A DNA stretch of 25,001 bases from positions 1 to 25,001 of the forward strand of contig JBLMZA010000033.1 of assembly GCA_050258555.1 (NCBI GenBank). Direction: 5' to 3'. Shown here piece by piece: positions 7,622 through 15,997 of this stretch (position 1 is its first letter; every line of letters starts with the position of its first letter). This DNA is from CAISDA01 sp050258555. GTDB taxonomy: Bacteria > Bacteroidota > Ignavibacteria > UBA10030 > UBA8401. The notes beneath the pieces are model-generated. The model saw only the letters and a program-made list of their open reading frames with translations, made no database searches and was not told the DNA's origin. A program made the translations under genes and the position numbers.

Positions 7622-9490
7622 TTATTGGTTTACGCTCTTTTGCTGCGGCATCTCTCGCATCCACTGTGTCTGCGGCGAGGCCATCGGCACGGCAAGAATG
7701 CGCCCGCCGAATCCGATCGTGCGCCATGTGACCATGCTCGTGGTGGTGGTCTGCACGCGCTTCAGTTTTTCGTAGTCGAACGAGACGTTGAATTTTCTTC
7801 CGAGCGCGGCGATGTAACGGTTGAGAGTCTGCTGTTTCTTTTCATCTAACAACTTCTTCTCTATCGTTTGTTTCACGGCGGCGAAATTTTTCCGCACCGA
7901 ATCGTCCTGAATGCGCCGCTCGACAAGCGTGAAGATCGTGTAGCCCTCGGGAATCTTCAGGGGGCCGATGATCCTGCCGGGCTCGGAGCCGGCCGCATAC
8001 CCGCCGATTTCGGGATATTTCGAGACGGGGAACAGTTCCGACAGTCCGCCCTGCCTGGCCCAGGCTTTGCGCTTCGAATATTTTGAAGCCAAAAGGCCGA
8101 AATCCTCTCCGGCATCGAGCCGCCTGCGGAGATCGAGCGCGGTCTTCCCGCTGTCGACCAGGATCTCGCGCACCTTGACTTCCACGTTCGCGCCGAACTC
8201 GGCCGCATGCATTGCGTAATACTCCTCGATCTCGGCGTCGTTGACCGTGACCGTGTCGATCACGGCCTTCATGAGCAGGCGGCCGCGGCGGTTGTCCATC
8301 CACACTCCCACGTCGTGGCGCACATTCTCCGACTGCTGGTAGTTGCGCTTCATGCCCTCGCGGGCGATGATCTCGTTCTGGACGACCGTCTTGATATTGT
8401 TGTTGAGCACGATCTGTACCACGTGCTCTCTGAGCGACGGGAAGACAACCTGATTATATTTCAGTCCGTTGATCACCGCGCCGAGCGTGAGATTGCCCGA
8501 TTCGCTCGTGATGAATTTCATCGCCCCGCGGTCCCCGAAATGCTGCTCGAGCCGCTCGAGATCCGCCTGATAGAGCATGTAGACATTCTTGGCCTTGTGT
8601 CCGGCCGAATCGCTTCTGAGGATGGAATAGACACTGTCGGCCAGTTCCTTGAAGAGCGCCGGATCAGCTTCCGCTTTCTGCGGACTCAGATACTGGGAGA
8701 AGACGCGGACGGCAATTGAATCTTCGTGGCGCTGGCTGATGATCTTTTTGACCGTCGTGATCTGATCGGGCAGCGACTGCTTCGCGTATTTTTCGTTCGT
8801 ATACTTGTCGATGAGCTTCAGCATCCTCCAGCCGGAATTCGGCATCGTGTTGATCGGCTTCGACAACTCTCCGACCTTCAGCGCATAGGCCGCATCCTCC
8901 GCCTTCACATCGAGGCCGCCGAAATTCACCGTGAGCGTATCGAGCGGAGTGTAGAGCGAATCGCGGTATGTTTCGAATGTCTTTTCCTTGTTTTTGCTGA
9001 TGGCAAGCTTCTTCAGAAGGATGTCCCCCTCCTTCTTCGAGACAAGCCCGTAGACGATCACGCGGAGCTCCGAGGCATAGCGGCGCATCCCCTCCTTGAT
9101 TTCATCGGCGGTGATGCGGATTTTGGAGAGCACGTCGCGCTTGTAGACTTCATCGCGCGTAAACATGCGCTGAAGCGAGTAGAGCATTTCCTGCGAGGCG
9201 GTGTCCTGTCCCATGCCCAGACGCTGCGCCTCGAGCGCGAGCATCTTCTCGGCCACCAGCGACTGGAGGAATTCCTGCTTGGTCAGTTCGATGCGGGCGC
9301 GATTGTCCTTCAGCGGCCACGGCATGAGCTCGAAGCGCTCGAGGAAATCGGCCGCGGTCACGACAATCGTTCCGTATCGGGCAAGCGTATCTTTCTGTAC
9401 AGCAGGCAGCTGTTTCTGTGCAAACGTTGCTGATGTAACGACTGCAATGGACAGCAGAAGGATCGATCGAAACCGTTTCATGTTACTCAA
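7622..9490 (-). CDS. Exported peptidyl-prolyl cis-trans isomerase, parvulin (PpiC/SurA) type
   Basis: This protein of about 620 residues starts with a signal peptide (MKRFRSILLLSIAVVTSATFA before Q). A long helical chaperone-like region fills most of the protein. Residues about 433-525 are a parvulin rotamase domain with VKVREILVDS, LDAGEDFGLLASKYS, QGGLSELFP and a closing GYTIFTLVERR. It probably helps fold outer-membrane or secreted proteins in the periplasm. There is one rotamase domain, where SurA has two. The start is uncertain: TTG at 9490 has GGAG six bases upstream, while ATG at 9481 starts one base after the purC stop but has GGAG 15 bases away. The signal peptide fits either choice. 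The gene is in the aat-purC-mrp operon. Confidence 0.88.
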   Translation of the reverse strand: MSNMKRFRSILLLSIAVVTSATFAQKQLPAVQKDTLARYGTIVVTAADFLERFELMPWPLKDNRARIELTKQEFLQSLVAEKMLALEAQRLGMGQDTASQEMLYSLQRMFTRDEVYKRDVLSKIRITADEIKEGMRRYASELRVIVYGLVSKKEGDILLKKLAISKNKEKTFETYRDSLYTPLDTLTVNFGGLDVKAEDAAYALKVGELSKPINTMPNSGWRMLKLIDKYTNEKYAKQSLPDQITTVKKIISQRHEDSIAVRVFSQYLSPQKAEADPALFKELADSVYSILRSDSAGHKAKNVYMLYQADLERLEQHFGDRGAMKFITSESGNLTLGAVINGLKYNQVVFPSLREHVVQIVLNNNIKTVVQNEIIAREGMKRNYQQSENVRHDVGVWMDNRRGRLLMKAVIDTVTVNDAEIEEYYAMHAAEFGANVEVKVREILVDSGKTALDLRRRLDAGEDFGLLASKYSKRKAWARQGGLSELFPVSKYPEIGGYAAGSEPGRIIGPLKIPEGYTIFTLVERRIQDDSVRKNFAAVKQTIEKKLLDEKKQQTLNRYIAALGRKFNVSFDYEKLKRVQTTTTSMVTWRTIGFGGRILAVPMASPQTQWMREMPQQKSVNQ

Positions 9491-10373
9491 GGGAGGCTCC
9501 CGTTAAAATCCGGAGGGCGGACCGGTATAGATCCGCTGTTTTTTCAATGACCTCGTCCGGCATCATCGGTCCCGGGGGACGCTTGTTGAATCCGATCGAG
9601 AGAAGATAATCCCGCACATACTGCTTGTCGAAGCTCGGCTGGCTGCGTCCGGGCTCATACGAGTCGCGGGGCCAGAACCTGGACGAGTCGGGCGTGAGCA
9701 CTTCATCGATCAGGATGAGTTCGTCTCCGACCATGCCGAACTCCATTTTCGTATCGGCGATGATGATGCCCTTGGCCTCGGCGCATGCCGAGGCGTACGT
9801 GTAGATGGCGATGGCGGCATCGCGCACCTTCCTGCTGAGCGCCTCGCCCTCGCGTTCGGCCATCTGTGCGAAGGAAATATTTTCATCATGCACGCCGAGC
9901 TCGGCCTTCGTCGACGGCGTGAAGATCGGCTCCGGCAGGCGGTCGCTTTCCTTCAATCCGGGAGGAAGCGTAATGCCGCAGACGCTTCCCTTTTCCCGGT
10001 ACTCGGCCCATCCCGATCCCGAAAGATACCCGCGCACGATGCATTCGACCGACAGCGGCTTCGACTTCCTGACCACCATGCTCCGGCCCCGGAGCGTGTC
10101 GGCATGCGGGCGGCAAACTTCTGGAAATTCGTCGACATTGGTCGAGAGGACGTGGTTCGGAATGATGTGCTTCGTCTGCTCGAACCACCAGGCGGAGATC
10201 TGCGTGAGCACCTTGCCCTTGTCGGGAATGCCCTGCGGCATGACGACATCGAATGCCGAAAGGCGGTCTGTGGCGACGATCAGCAGCGCCTCGCCCAGAT
10301 CGTACATATCCCGGACTTTGCCCTGCTTGATGCGGTGCAGTCCGGCGAAATCGGTTTCCAGCACGACAGCCAT
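9483..10373 (-). CDS. purC: Phosphoribosylaminoimidazole-succinocarboxamide synthase (PurC)
   Basis: PurC (SAICAR synthetase) joins CAIR and aspartate with ATP in purine synthesis. The 296-residue protein is of the longer type (about 300 residues). Diagnostic stretches are GKVRDMYDLG near the start, ATDRLSAFDVV, ECIVRGYLSGSGW, IADTKMEFG and LIDEVLTPDSSRFW. The ATG at 10373 is preceded by AAGGAG seven bases upstream; a longer frame to 10409 would overlap aat and lacks such a site. The gene sits 20 bases after aat and almost touches the PPIase gene. Confidence 0.96.
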   Translation of the reverse strand: MAVVLETDFAGLHRIKQGKVRDMYDLGEALLIVATDRLSAFDVVMPQGIPDKGKVLTQISAWWFEQTKHIIPNHVLSTNVDEFPEVCRPHADTLRGRSMVVRKSKPLSVECIVRGYLSGSGWAEYREKGSVCGITLPPGLKESDRLPEPIFTPSTKAELGVHDENISFAQMAEREGEALSRKVRDAAIAIYTYASACAEAKGIIIADTKMEFGMVGDELILIDEVLTPDSSRFWPRDSYEPGRSQPSFDKQYVRDYLLSIGFNKRPPGPMMPDEVIEKTADLYRSALRILTGASLE

Positions 10374-10393
10374 GGTGGGTCTCCTTTCGTTCG

Positions 10394-10987
10394 TCAGTTG
10401 AACGTACACTGTTTTGCGATGGCGCTTTTGAGCTTTTCCAGATAGACAACGCGCGGAATTTCGATTGCGCCGAGGCTTTCAAGATGCGGCGTCGTATACT
10501 GCGTATCGAGCAGCTCGTATCCGCGCTCATTGAGACGTGCGACGAGGGCAAAAAGTGCCACCTTCGACGCATCGGTCATCGTGCTGAACATCGATTCACC
10601 GAAGAACGCCCCGCCGACGGCGACGCCGTAGAGCCCGCCCACCAGCCGGCCCTCATGGCGCACTTCCACCGAATGGGCGTAGCCAAGCTCAAACAGTAGC
10701 GTATAGCTGCGTATGATCGTCTCCGAAATCCAGGTTTCCTCTCTCGAGGCGCACCGGCGCATCACCTCTTCAAACGCCGTATCGCACGCCACGCTGTATG
10801 TACCCTTGGCGATCGTGCGGCGCAGACTCCGCGAGACGTTCAGTCCGTCGAGCGGAATGATGCCCCGCTCTTCCGGATAATACCAGTAAATCTCCCCGTC
10901 CCTGCCGTCGGCCATCGGAAAATATCCCGTGCAGTAGGCGCTCAGCAGCACATCCGGAGAAATGATGTCGCGCTGCTTCCTGCTCAA
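10394..10987 (-). CDS. aat: Leucyl/phenylalanyl-tRNA--protein transferase (Aat)
   Basis: Aat transfers Leu or Phe from aminoacyl-tRNA to proteins with N-terminal Arg or Lys, marking them for ClpS/ClpAP degradation. The 197-residue protein has AYCTGYFPM near 18-25, IYWYYPEERGIIP at 33-45, the core GGLYGVAVGGAFFGESMFS at 117-135 and HLESLGAIEIPR at 168-179. The start codon is TTG at 10987, directly after the TAA of the reductase gene. The ribosome binding site GGAG lies inside the end of that gene, so translation is probably coupled. Confidence 0.94.
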   Translation of the reverse strand: MSRKQRDIISPDVLLSAYCTGYFPMADGRDGEIYWYYPEERGIIPLDGLNVSRSLRRTIAKGTYSVACDTAFEEVMRRCASREETWISETIIRSYTLLFELGYAHSVEVRHEGRLVGGLYGVAVGGAFFGESMFSTMTDASKVALFALVARLNERGYELLDTQYTTPHLESLGAIEIPRVVYLEKLKSAIAKQCTFN

Positions 10988-11959
10988 TTACGCTCCGTAA
11001 AAATTGCGCTCCCATGCGTGCTTCCTCAGCTCGGCCAGGAGTGCAGGCGAAAGCAGGCGGCCGTCGGATGCGGCCGTATTGCGTTCGACGTTGGCGGGCT
11101 TGCGCATGCCGGGAATCACCGTCGAGACGGCCGGATTCGAGAGCACGAAGCGCAGCGCCAGTTCGGCGACGGATTCCGCTTCGCCGTTCATGATCGCCTT
11201 CAGCTTTTCGACGCGCTCGTAGACCTGCTGTTTGCGGTCTCCGGCGAAATAGCGGTTGCGCCAGTCATTCAGGGGGAATGTCGTTTCGGGCGTGATCGCT
11301 CCCGTGAGGCCGCCTTCGTCGAAGGGAACGCGCACGATGATGCCGATTTCGTGTTCGCGGCAGTACGGGAACAGTTCCCGTTCGGGCGACTGGTCGAAAA
11401 TATTGTAGATCACCTGGAAGGAATCGATCAGCCCGGTCTGCGCCGCCTTCAGCACGGACTCCGGCTGATGGTCGTTGACCGAGATGCCGAAGGCCTTGAT
11501 CTTGCCTTCGCGCTTGAGCTGTTCGGCTGCCGACCAGATTTCATCGACGCCGGCCCATTCATCGCTCCAGACGTGCAGCTGCTGGATGTCGATCTGCTCT
11601 ACGTCGAGGTTGCGGAGGCTCCGCTCCGTGCAGTCGATGATGTACTGTTTTGGAAAGGCTTCATGGAACGGCACGCCGGCCCGCGCGGGCCATTGCCCGT
11701 TTTTCGGCGGCACCTTCGTGGCGATGACAATCGGTGTGCCGGCTTCCTTTTTCAGGCGGCCGACGAGCTGTTCCGAATGACCGTCGCCGTATGCCAGAGC
11801 CGTGTCGAAAAACGTGACGCCGCGCTCGACGGCCTTCTTCAGCGAGATCATCGATTCGGCATCGTCCGACTCCTTCCACATTGCGCCGCCGATACCCCAT
11901 GCGCCGTAACCGATTTCGGAGACGGACGGAAACTTTTTACCCAATGAACGGTAACGCAT
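10988..11959 (-). CDS. Aldo/keto reductase family oxidoreductase
   Basis: This 323-residue NAD(P)H-dependent reductase has the aldo/keto reductase tetrad D52 and Y57 (FFDTALAY), K82 (IATKV) and H129 (IQQLHVW). MRYRSLGKKFPSVSEIGYG at the start and a late NPAVSTVIPGMRKP stretch (cofactor site) are typical. The substrate cannot be told from sequence. The start at 11959 follows GGGAGG seven bases upstream; a longer frame to 11995 would enter the hairpin in front of the gene. It heads the aat-purC-PPIase-mrp series and touches aat. A second, different member of the family is at 16900-17784. Confidence 0.9.
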   Translation of the reverse strand: MRYRSLGKKFPSVSEIGYGAWGIGGAMWKESDDAESMISLKKAVERGVTFFDTALAYGDGHSEQLVGRLKKEAGTPIVIATKVPPKNGQWPARAGVPFHEAFPKQYIIDCTERSLRNLDVEQIDIQQLHVWSDEWAGVDEIWSAAEQLKREGKIKAFGISVNDHQPESVLKAAQTGLIDSFQVIYNIFDQSPERELFPYCREHEIGIIVRVPFDEGGLTGAITPETTFPLNDWRNRYFAGDRKQQVYERVEKLKAIMNGEAESVAELALRFVLSNPAVSTVIPGMRKPANVERNTAASDGRLLSPALLAELRKHAWERNFYGA

Positions 11960-11980
11960 GCTGATTCCTCCCGGGTACAT

Positions 11981-12029
11981 AGAAAAACTTTCCAACGCAC
12001 GCGGTTCACAATCGTGCGTTGAAAAGTTT
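11981..12029. terminator. Strong intrinsic terminator downstream of pfkA, in the leader of the reductase gene
   Basis: AACTTTCCAACGCACG (11986-12001) pairs with CGTGCGTTGAAAAGTT (12013-12028), 16 base pairs with one G-T, around an 11-base loop. On the minus strand the stem is followed by TTTTTC, so it ends pfkA transcripts. Only about 20 bases separate it from the reductase ATG, leaving no room for a separate promoter after it. Confidence 0.85.
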
Positions 12030-12081
12030 ATATGAATGATTGTTCACATATGCATACGTTGTTCGCATGCATCGTCTCCTG

Positions 12082-13185
12082 TCATTCTTCGTCGCCGAAG
12101 CTCATGCCGACGGCGCGCGCGGATTTGATGATCTCGCCGTCGCGCGGCACAAGCCGCTGCTTGGCGATCGCCTGCGCGATGGGAACGCTCGTGATGCTCG
12201 TTCCGCGGAGGCTGACCATGTGTCCGAACTTGCCTTCGAGCGCAAGCTCGACGGCCTTCGTGCCGTAGCGCGTCGCAAGAACGCGGTCGTACGCCGTGGG
12301 GCTTCCGCCGCGCTGCAGATGTCCGAGCACCGTGCACCGCGTCTCGAGCCCTGTTTCGTCCGAGATACGCTGCGCCACATGCTCGCCGATGCCGCCGAAG
12401 CGGATCGGATCCGTGCGCTTGATATCGGTTTCCTTGATGACGATGTCTTCATCGGCCGCCTTTGCGCCTTCGGCCACGCAGACAATCGAGAAGCGGTTGC
12501 CGCGCGTGCTGCGTTCGATGACGCGCTGGAAGACGGCATTCCACTTGAAAGGAATTTCGGGAAGCAGGATGATGTCCGCTCCGCCGGCGATGCCCGCCGT
12601 CAGCGCGATCCATCCGGCATAACGCCCCATCACCTCGATCACCATCACACGGTGATGCGACGATCCGGTCGTATGCAGGCGGTCGATCGCTTCCGATGCG
12701 ATCGAGGTGGCCGTATCGAACCCGAATGTCTGGTCCGTTGCGTCCAGATCGTTGTCGATCGTCTTCGGCACGCCGATGATGTTCATGCCCATCTCGCCGA
12801 GCTTCCGCGAAATGTGCATCGTGCCGTCTCCGCCTGTCGCGATGAGACAGTCGAGGCCCCAGCCCTTGTAATGCTTCAGTAATTTCTGCGATGCATCGAC
12901 GATTTCGATGCCGTTGATCCCTTCAACGGGATAGTGGAACGGGTCGCCCTTGTTCGAGGTGCCAAGTATGGTTCCGCCAAGTCCGATGATACCGGAAACG
13001 TCGGTACGGGACAATTCCCGCATGCGGCCTTCAACGAAGCCTTCAAACCCGTCTTCAATGCCCACGACAGTGATGCCGTAGTCCTGAAGGGCAGGCTTTG
13101 CGACGCCGCGTATGACCGCATTCAGCCCCGGACAGTCGCCGCCGCCGGTGAGAATTCCAATACGTTTGACTTTCTTTTCTGCCAC
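12082..13185 (-). CDS. pfkA: 6-phosphofructokinase, ATP-type by motif
   Basis: This 367-residue protein phosphorylates fructose 6-phosphate in glycolysis. Motifs are GILTGGGDCPGLNAVIRG at 10-27, ATGGDGT at 116-122, VPKTIDNDLDATDQTFGFD at 139-157 with catalytic D144, VMGRYAGW at 185-192 and LLPEIPF at 207-213. G121 in GGDGT is the residue that favours ATP over pyrophosphate. K141 in PKTIDND is lysine instead of the glycine of E. coli PfkA, a pair also found in the long, usually non-allosteric ATP enzymes. Start is GTG at 13185 with AAGGA seven bases upstream. It has its own promoter and terminator, so it is a single-gene unit. Confidence 0.93.
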   Translation of the reverse strand: MAEKKVKRIGILTGGGDCPGLNAVIRGVAKPALQDYGITVVGIEDGFEGFVEGRMRELSRTDVSGIIGLGGTILGTSNKGDPFHYPVEGINGIEIVDASQKLLKHYKGWGLDCLIATGGDGTMHISRKLGEMGMNIIGVPKTIDNDLDATDQTFGFDTATSIASEAIDRLHTTGSSHHRVMVIEVMGRYAGWIALTAGIAGGADIILLPEIPFKWNAVFQRVIERSTRGNRFSIVCVAEGAKAADEDIVIKETDIKRTDPIRFGGIGEHVAQRISDETGLETRCTVLGHLQRGGSPTAYDRVLATRYGTKAVELALEGKFGHMVSLRGTSITSVPIAQAIAKQRLVPRDGEIIKSARAVGMSFGDEE

Positions 13186-13219
13186 GTGTTATTCCTTTTC
13201 ATTGGTTAAGACTGGAAAT

Positions 13220-13250
13220 CAAATTTACACATTTTTTTTGAAAAAATAAA
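13220..13250 (-). promoter_or_regulatory. Probable pfkA promoter
   Basis: On the minus strand TAAATTTG (13227-13220) matches the Bacteroidota -7 element TAnnTTTG and ends 34 bases before the GTG start, close to the 37 bases seen for serA. At the -33 distance there is only a T-rich run (TTTATTTT), part of the trpB terminator tail. The call rests on the -7 element and its position. Confidence 0.5.
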
Positions 13251-13302
13251 GCGGAAGTCCGCCCTTGCCTGTAAAAAGATGAGAAAAACCGGCTTCCGCT
13301 TT
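13241..13302 (-). terminator. Intrinsic terminator of the trp operon
   Basis: The stem AAAGCGGAAG (13293-13302 read on the minus strand) pairs with CTTCCGCTTT (13248-13257), extended by a G-T and a C-G pair, with a loop of about 30 bases. The minus strand continues with ATTTTTTC. It begins six bases after the trpB stop. The large loop makes it less regular than the others here. Confidence 0.75.
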
Positions 13303-13308
13303 CGGGAC

Positions 13309-14529
13309 TCACACATGCACGGCCTTCATCACCGTGCCGAGATCCTTGTCTCCCCTTCCGGACAGACAGACGACGATGATTTCCCCCTTCCGCATCTGCG
13401 AAGCCAGCCTCACGGCGTGTGCCACGGCATGGGACGATTCGAGCGCCGCGATGATTCCCTCGCGGCGGGCGGTGAGTTCCAGCGCTTCGAGCGCCTCGGC
13501 ATCGGTGACGGCAACATACTCGGCCAGGCCGTTGTCCTTCAGGTAACAGTGCTCGGGACCCACGCCGGGATAATCGAGTCCGGCCGAGATCGAATGCGCC
13601 AGTTGGATCTGTCCCTGCTCATCCTGCAGCAGATACTGCATCGACCCGTGGAGCACGCCCGGCGTGCCGCGCGCAAGCGCTGCCGCATGCTTGCCCGACT
13701 CGAGTCCGTATCCCGCCGCCTCGACGCCGACGAGCTTCACTCCGGGCACATCGCCGAGGAACGGATAGAACATGCCCATCGAATTCGAGCCGCCGCCCAC
13801 GCACGCGATCACCGCATGGGGAAGCCTTCCCTCCTGTTCGAGGATCTGCGCGCGTGTTTCGGTGCCGATCACCGATTGAAAATCGCGGACCATCATCGGG
13901 TAGGGATGCATCCCGACGACCGAGCCGATAATGTAGAATGTGTCGCGCACATTGGTGACCCAGTCGCGGATGGCTTCGCTCGTGGCGTCTTTCAGCGTGC
14001 GGCTTCCGGATGAGACCGGGCGGACTTCCGCGCCCAGAAGCTTCATGCGGTAGACATTCGGCGCCTGACGCTCCATATCCTCTTCGCCCATGTAGACGAT
14101 GCATTCGAGCCCGAAGAGCGCGCAGACGGTCGCCGTGGCGACGCCGTGCTGTCCGGCGCCGGTTTCGGCGATGATGCGCTTCTTGCCCATGCGCCGGGCG
14201 ATGAGAATCTGCCCGATGGTATTGTTGATTTTATGCGCGCCGGTATGGCACAGGTCCTCGCGCTTCAGATAAATCGTGGCGCCGCCGGCCTCGGCCGTCA
14301 ATCGGTCCGCCCTGTAGAGCGGCGTTGCCCTGCCGACATACTGCTTCAGATAATACCGGAACTCGTCCTGAAACCCTGCATCCTGCCGCACGCTTTCATA
14401 CTGGCGTGTGAGCTCTTCAACGGCGGGCACGAGCGTTTCCGGAATGAAGCGTCCTCCGTAGATTCCAAAATGTCCGGAGGCATCCGGCAGGGCGTGCGCC
14501 TGTGCGGCGCGCTCATTCACGCTGCTCAT
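13309..14529 (-). CDS. trpB: Tryptophan synthase beta chain (TrpB)
   Basis: TrpB joins indole and serine to tryptophan with pyridoxal phosphate. The 406-residue protein has the family opening FGIYGGRFIPETL, the cofactor lysine K100 in HTGAHKINN, ETGAGQHGVATA, the phosphate-binding GGGSNSMG and a late LSGRGDKD. All support the standard TrpB1 type that works with TrpA. The ATG overlaps the trpF stop in ATGA. No trpA follows: a terminator starts six bases after the stop, and pfkA comes next, so TrpA must be encoded elsewhere or indole comes from another route. Confidence 0.97.
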   Translation of the reverse strand: MSSVNERAAQAHALPDASGHFGIYGGRFIPETLVPAVEELTRQYESVRQDAGFQDEFRYYLKQYVGRATPLYRADRLTAEAGGATIYLKREDLCHTGAHKINNTIGQILIARRMGKKRIIAETGAGQHGVATATVCALFGLECIVYMGEEDMERQAPNVYRMKLLGAEVRPVSSGSRTLKDATSEAIRDWVTNVRDTFYIIGSVVGMHPYPMMVRDFQSVIGTETRAQILEQEGRLPHAVIACVGGGSNSMGMFYPFLGDVPGVKLVGVEAAGYGLESGKHAAALARGTPGVLHGSMQYLLQDEQGQIQLAHSISAGLDYPGVGPEHCYLKDNGLAEYVAVTDAEALEALELTARREGIIAALESSHAVAHAVRLASQMRKGEIIVVCLSGRGDKDLGTVMKAVHV

Positions 14530-15164
14530 CGGACAGCTCCCGCGGGCGTTTCGTTGTTTGCCCGCTGCGCCTTCTCGATAAATTCCTTCATCTTTCCATG
14601 GTCCTTTTGTCCCGGCATCACTTCAACGCCGCTTGCCGTGTCGACGCCGAACGCTTCGGTGCGCCGGATGGCCTCCTGCACGTTCTCGGGCGTGAGTCCG
14701 CCGGCAAGTATGATCTTTCCGTACTGCGATGCGGCGCGGACTTTTTCCCAGTCAGCCGTTTTCCCTGTGCCTCCGTACTCCGCTTCGTCGTACGCATCGA
14801 TCATCGAGAGCGGCGTATGATAGGCCGCGATTGCGGACGGATCGAACGCCGCCGAGGTACGGAACACCTTGATCGCCTGCGCTCCGAAGGCATGGACGTA
14901 CTCCGCCGGCTCGTCGCCGTGGAACTGGACGAAATCGAGCAGCAGCTGCGAGGAGATCTTCCGCACTTCATCGGCCTCCGCGTTTACGAAGACGCCGACT
15001 TTGCGGATCGTCTCGGGAAGCTCCCCGATGATGGCGCGCGCGGCTTCAGGCGTGATATAGCGTTTGCTTCCGCGGTGGAAGTTGAAGCCCAGCGCGCTGG
15101 CTCCGCATTCGGCGGCGTAGAGCGCGTCGTCGAGCATGGTGATGCCGCAGATCTTTACGAACAT
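14526..15164 (-). CDS. trpF: Phosphoribosylanthranilate isomerase (TrpF)
   Basis: TrpF converts phosphoribosylanthranilate to the carboxyphenylamino-deoxyribulose phosphate used by TrpC. The 212-residue barrel has the catalytic cysteine C6 in VKICGI, VGVFVN at 56-61, VQFHGDE at 79-85 and the general acid D123 in IDAYD, followed by YGGTGKTADW. LAGGLTPENV near 160 is the phosphate loop. It starts three bases after the trpC stop and overlaps trpB by four bases. Confidence 0.96.
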   Translation of the reverse strand: MFVKICGITMLDDALYAAECGASALGFNFHRGSKRYITPEAARAIIGELPETIRKVGVFVNAEADEVRKISSQLLLDFVQFHGDEPAEYVHAFGAQAIKVFRTSAAFDPSAIAAYHTPLSMIDAYDEAEYGGTGKTADWEKVRAASQYGKIILAGGLTPENVQEAIRRTEAFGVDTASGVEVMPGQKDHGKMKEFIEKAQRANNETPAGAVR

Positions 15165-15167
15165 AGG

Positions 15168-15986
15168 TCACCGTTTCTTTGCATAGGTTGAGGGACCGGC
15201 GCCGAGCAGATCCTCCACAGCTTTTTTCCTGTCCTGCTGTATGATCAGCTGCTCGCCCACAAGAAAGGCGTCGAAGCTCGCCTCGCGCAGCAGTCCGACG
15301 TGATGGGCGTTGCGTATGCCGCTTTCGCTCACCGAAATGCAGCGGTTCGGAATGAAGTTCTTCAGGTTGAGCGAGCGGTCCAGATCCACTTCGAAGGTCT
15401 GCAGGTCGCGGTTGTTGATGCCGATGATATCGGCGCCGCAGTCGACCGCGCGGTCGATTTCGTCCTTCGTGTGGCATTCCACCAGGGCCGCCATGCCCAG
15501 ATCGCGTGCCGCCGCCAGATAGGCCTGCACCTGCGTCTGTGTGAGCACCGCCATGATCAGGAGCACGGCATCGGCGCCCAGCAGGCGCGATTCGTAGATC
15601 TGATATTCATCGACGATGAAGTCCTTCCTCAGTACGGGCATCATGCCGGAGGTCTTGCACTGCGAAACATACAGCGGATCGCCCTTGAAGAACTTCCGGT
15701 CGGTCAGCACCGAGAGCGCACGCGCCCCGCCGAGCATGTATTCATGCGCTATGCGCGCGGGATTGAAATCCTTCGTCAGCACGCCCTTCGAGGGCGACGC
15801 TTTCTTGACTTCGGCGATGCAGGCAATTTCATCATTGTCGCTGCGGCTGATGGCGGCGGCAAAATCGAGCGCCACGGGCGCCTCCACCATGTGCTCGATG
15901 ATTTCGGCGAAGGGGCGCAGTTTTTTCGCCTCTTCGACTTCCAGTTTCTTGTATTCGATTATTTCGTCCAGCTTTTTTACGCTCAC
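15168..15986 (-). CDS. trpC: Indole-3-glycerol-phosphate synthase (TrpC)
   Basis: TrpC closes the indole ring. The 272-residue barrel shows the catalytic set in order: IAEVKKASPSKG near 57-68, VLRKDF near 118-123, ALVECH near 167-172, GINNRDL near 189-195 and SVSESGI near 218-224. The GTG at 15986 is chosen because AGGA lies eight bases upstream and the protein then starts MSVKKLDEIIEYKK, as TrpC proteins do. Another GTG at 16001 overlaps the previous stop as GTGA but has no ribosome binding site; it would add five residues. Confidence 0.95.
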   Translation of the reverse strand: MSVKKLDEIIEYKKLEVEEAKKLRPFAEIIEHMVEAPVALDFAAAISRSDNDEIACIAEVKKASPSKGVLTKDFNPARIAHEYMLGGARALSVLTDRKFFKGDPLYVSQCKTSGMMPVLRKDFIVDEYQIYESRLLGADAVLLIMAVLTQTQVQAYLAAARDLGMAALVECHTKDEIDRAVDCGADIIGINNRDLQTFEVDLDRSLNLKNFIPNRCISVSESGIRNAHHVGLLREASFDAFLVGEQLIIQQDRKKAVEDLLGAGPSTYAKKR

Positions 15987-15997
15987 GCTCGTTATCC

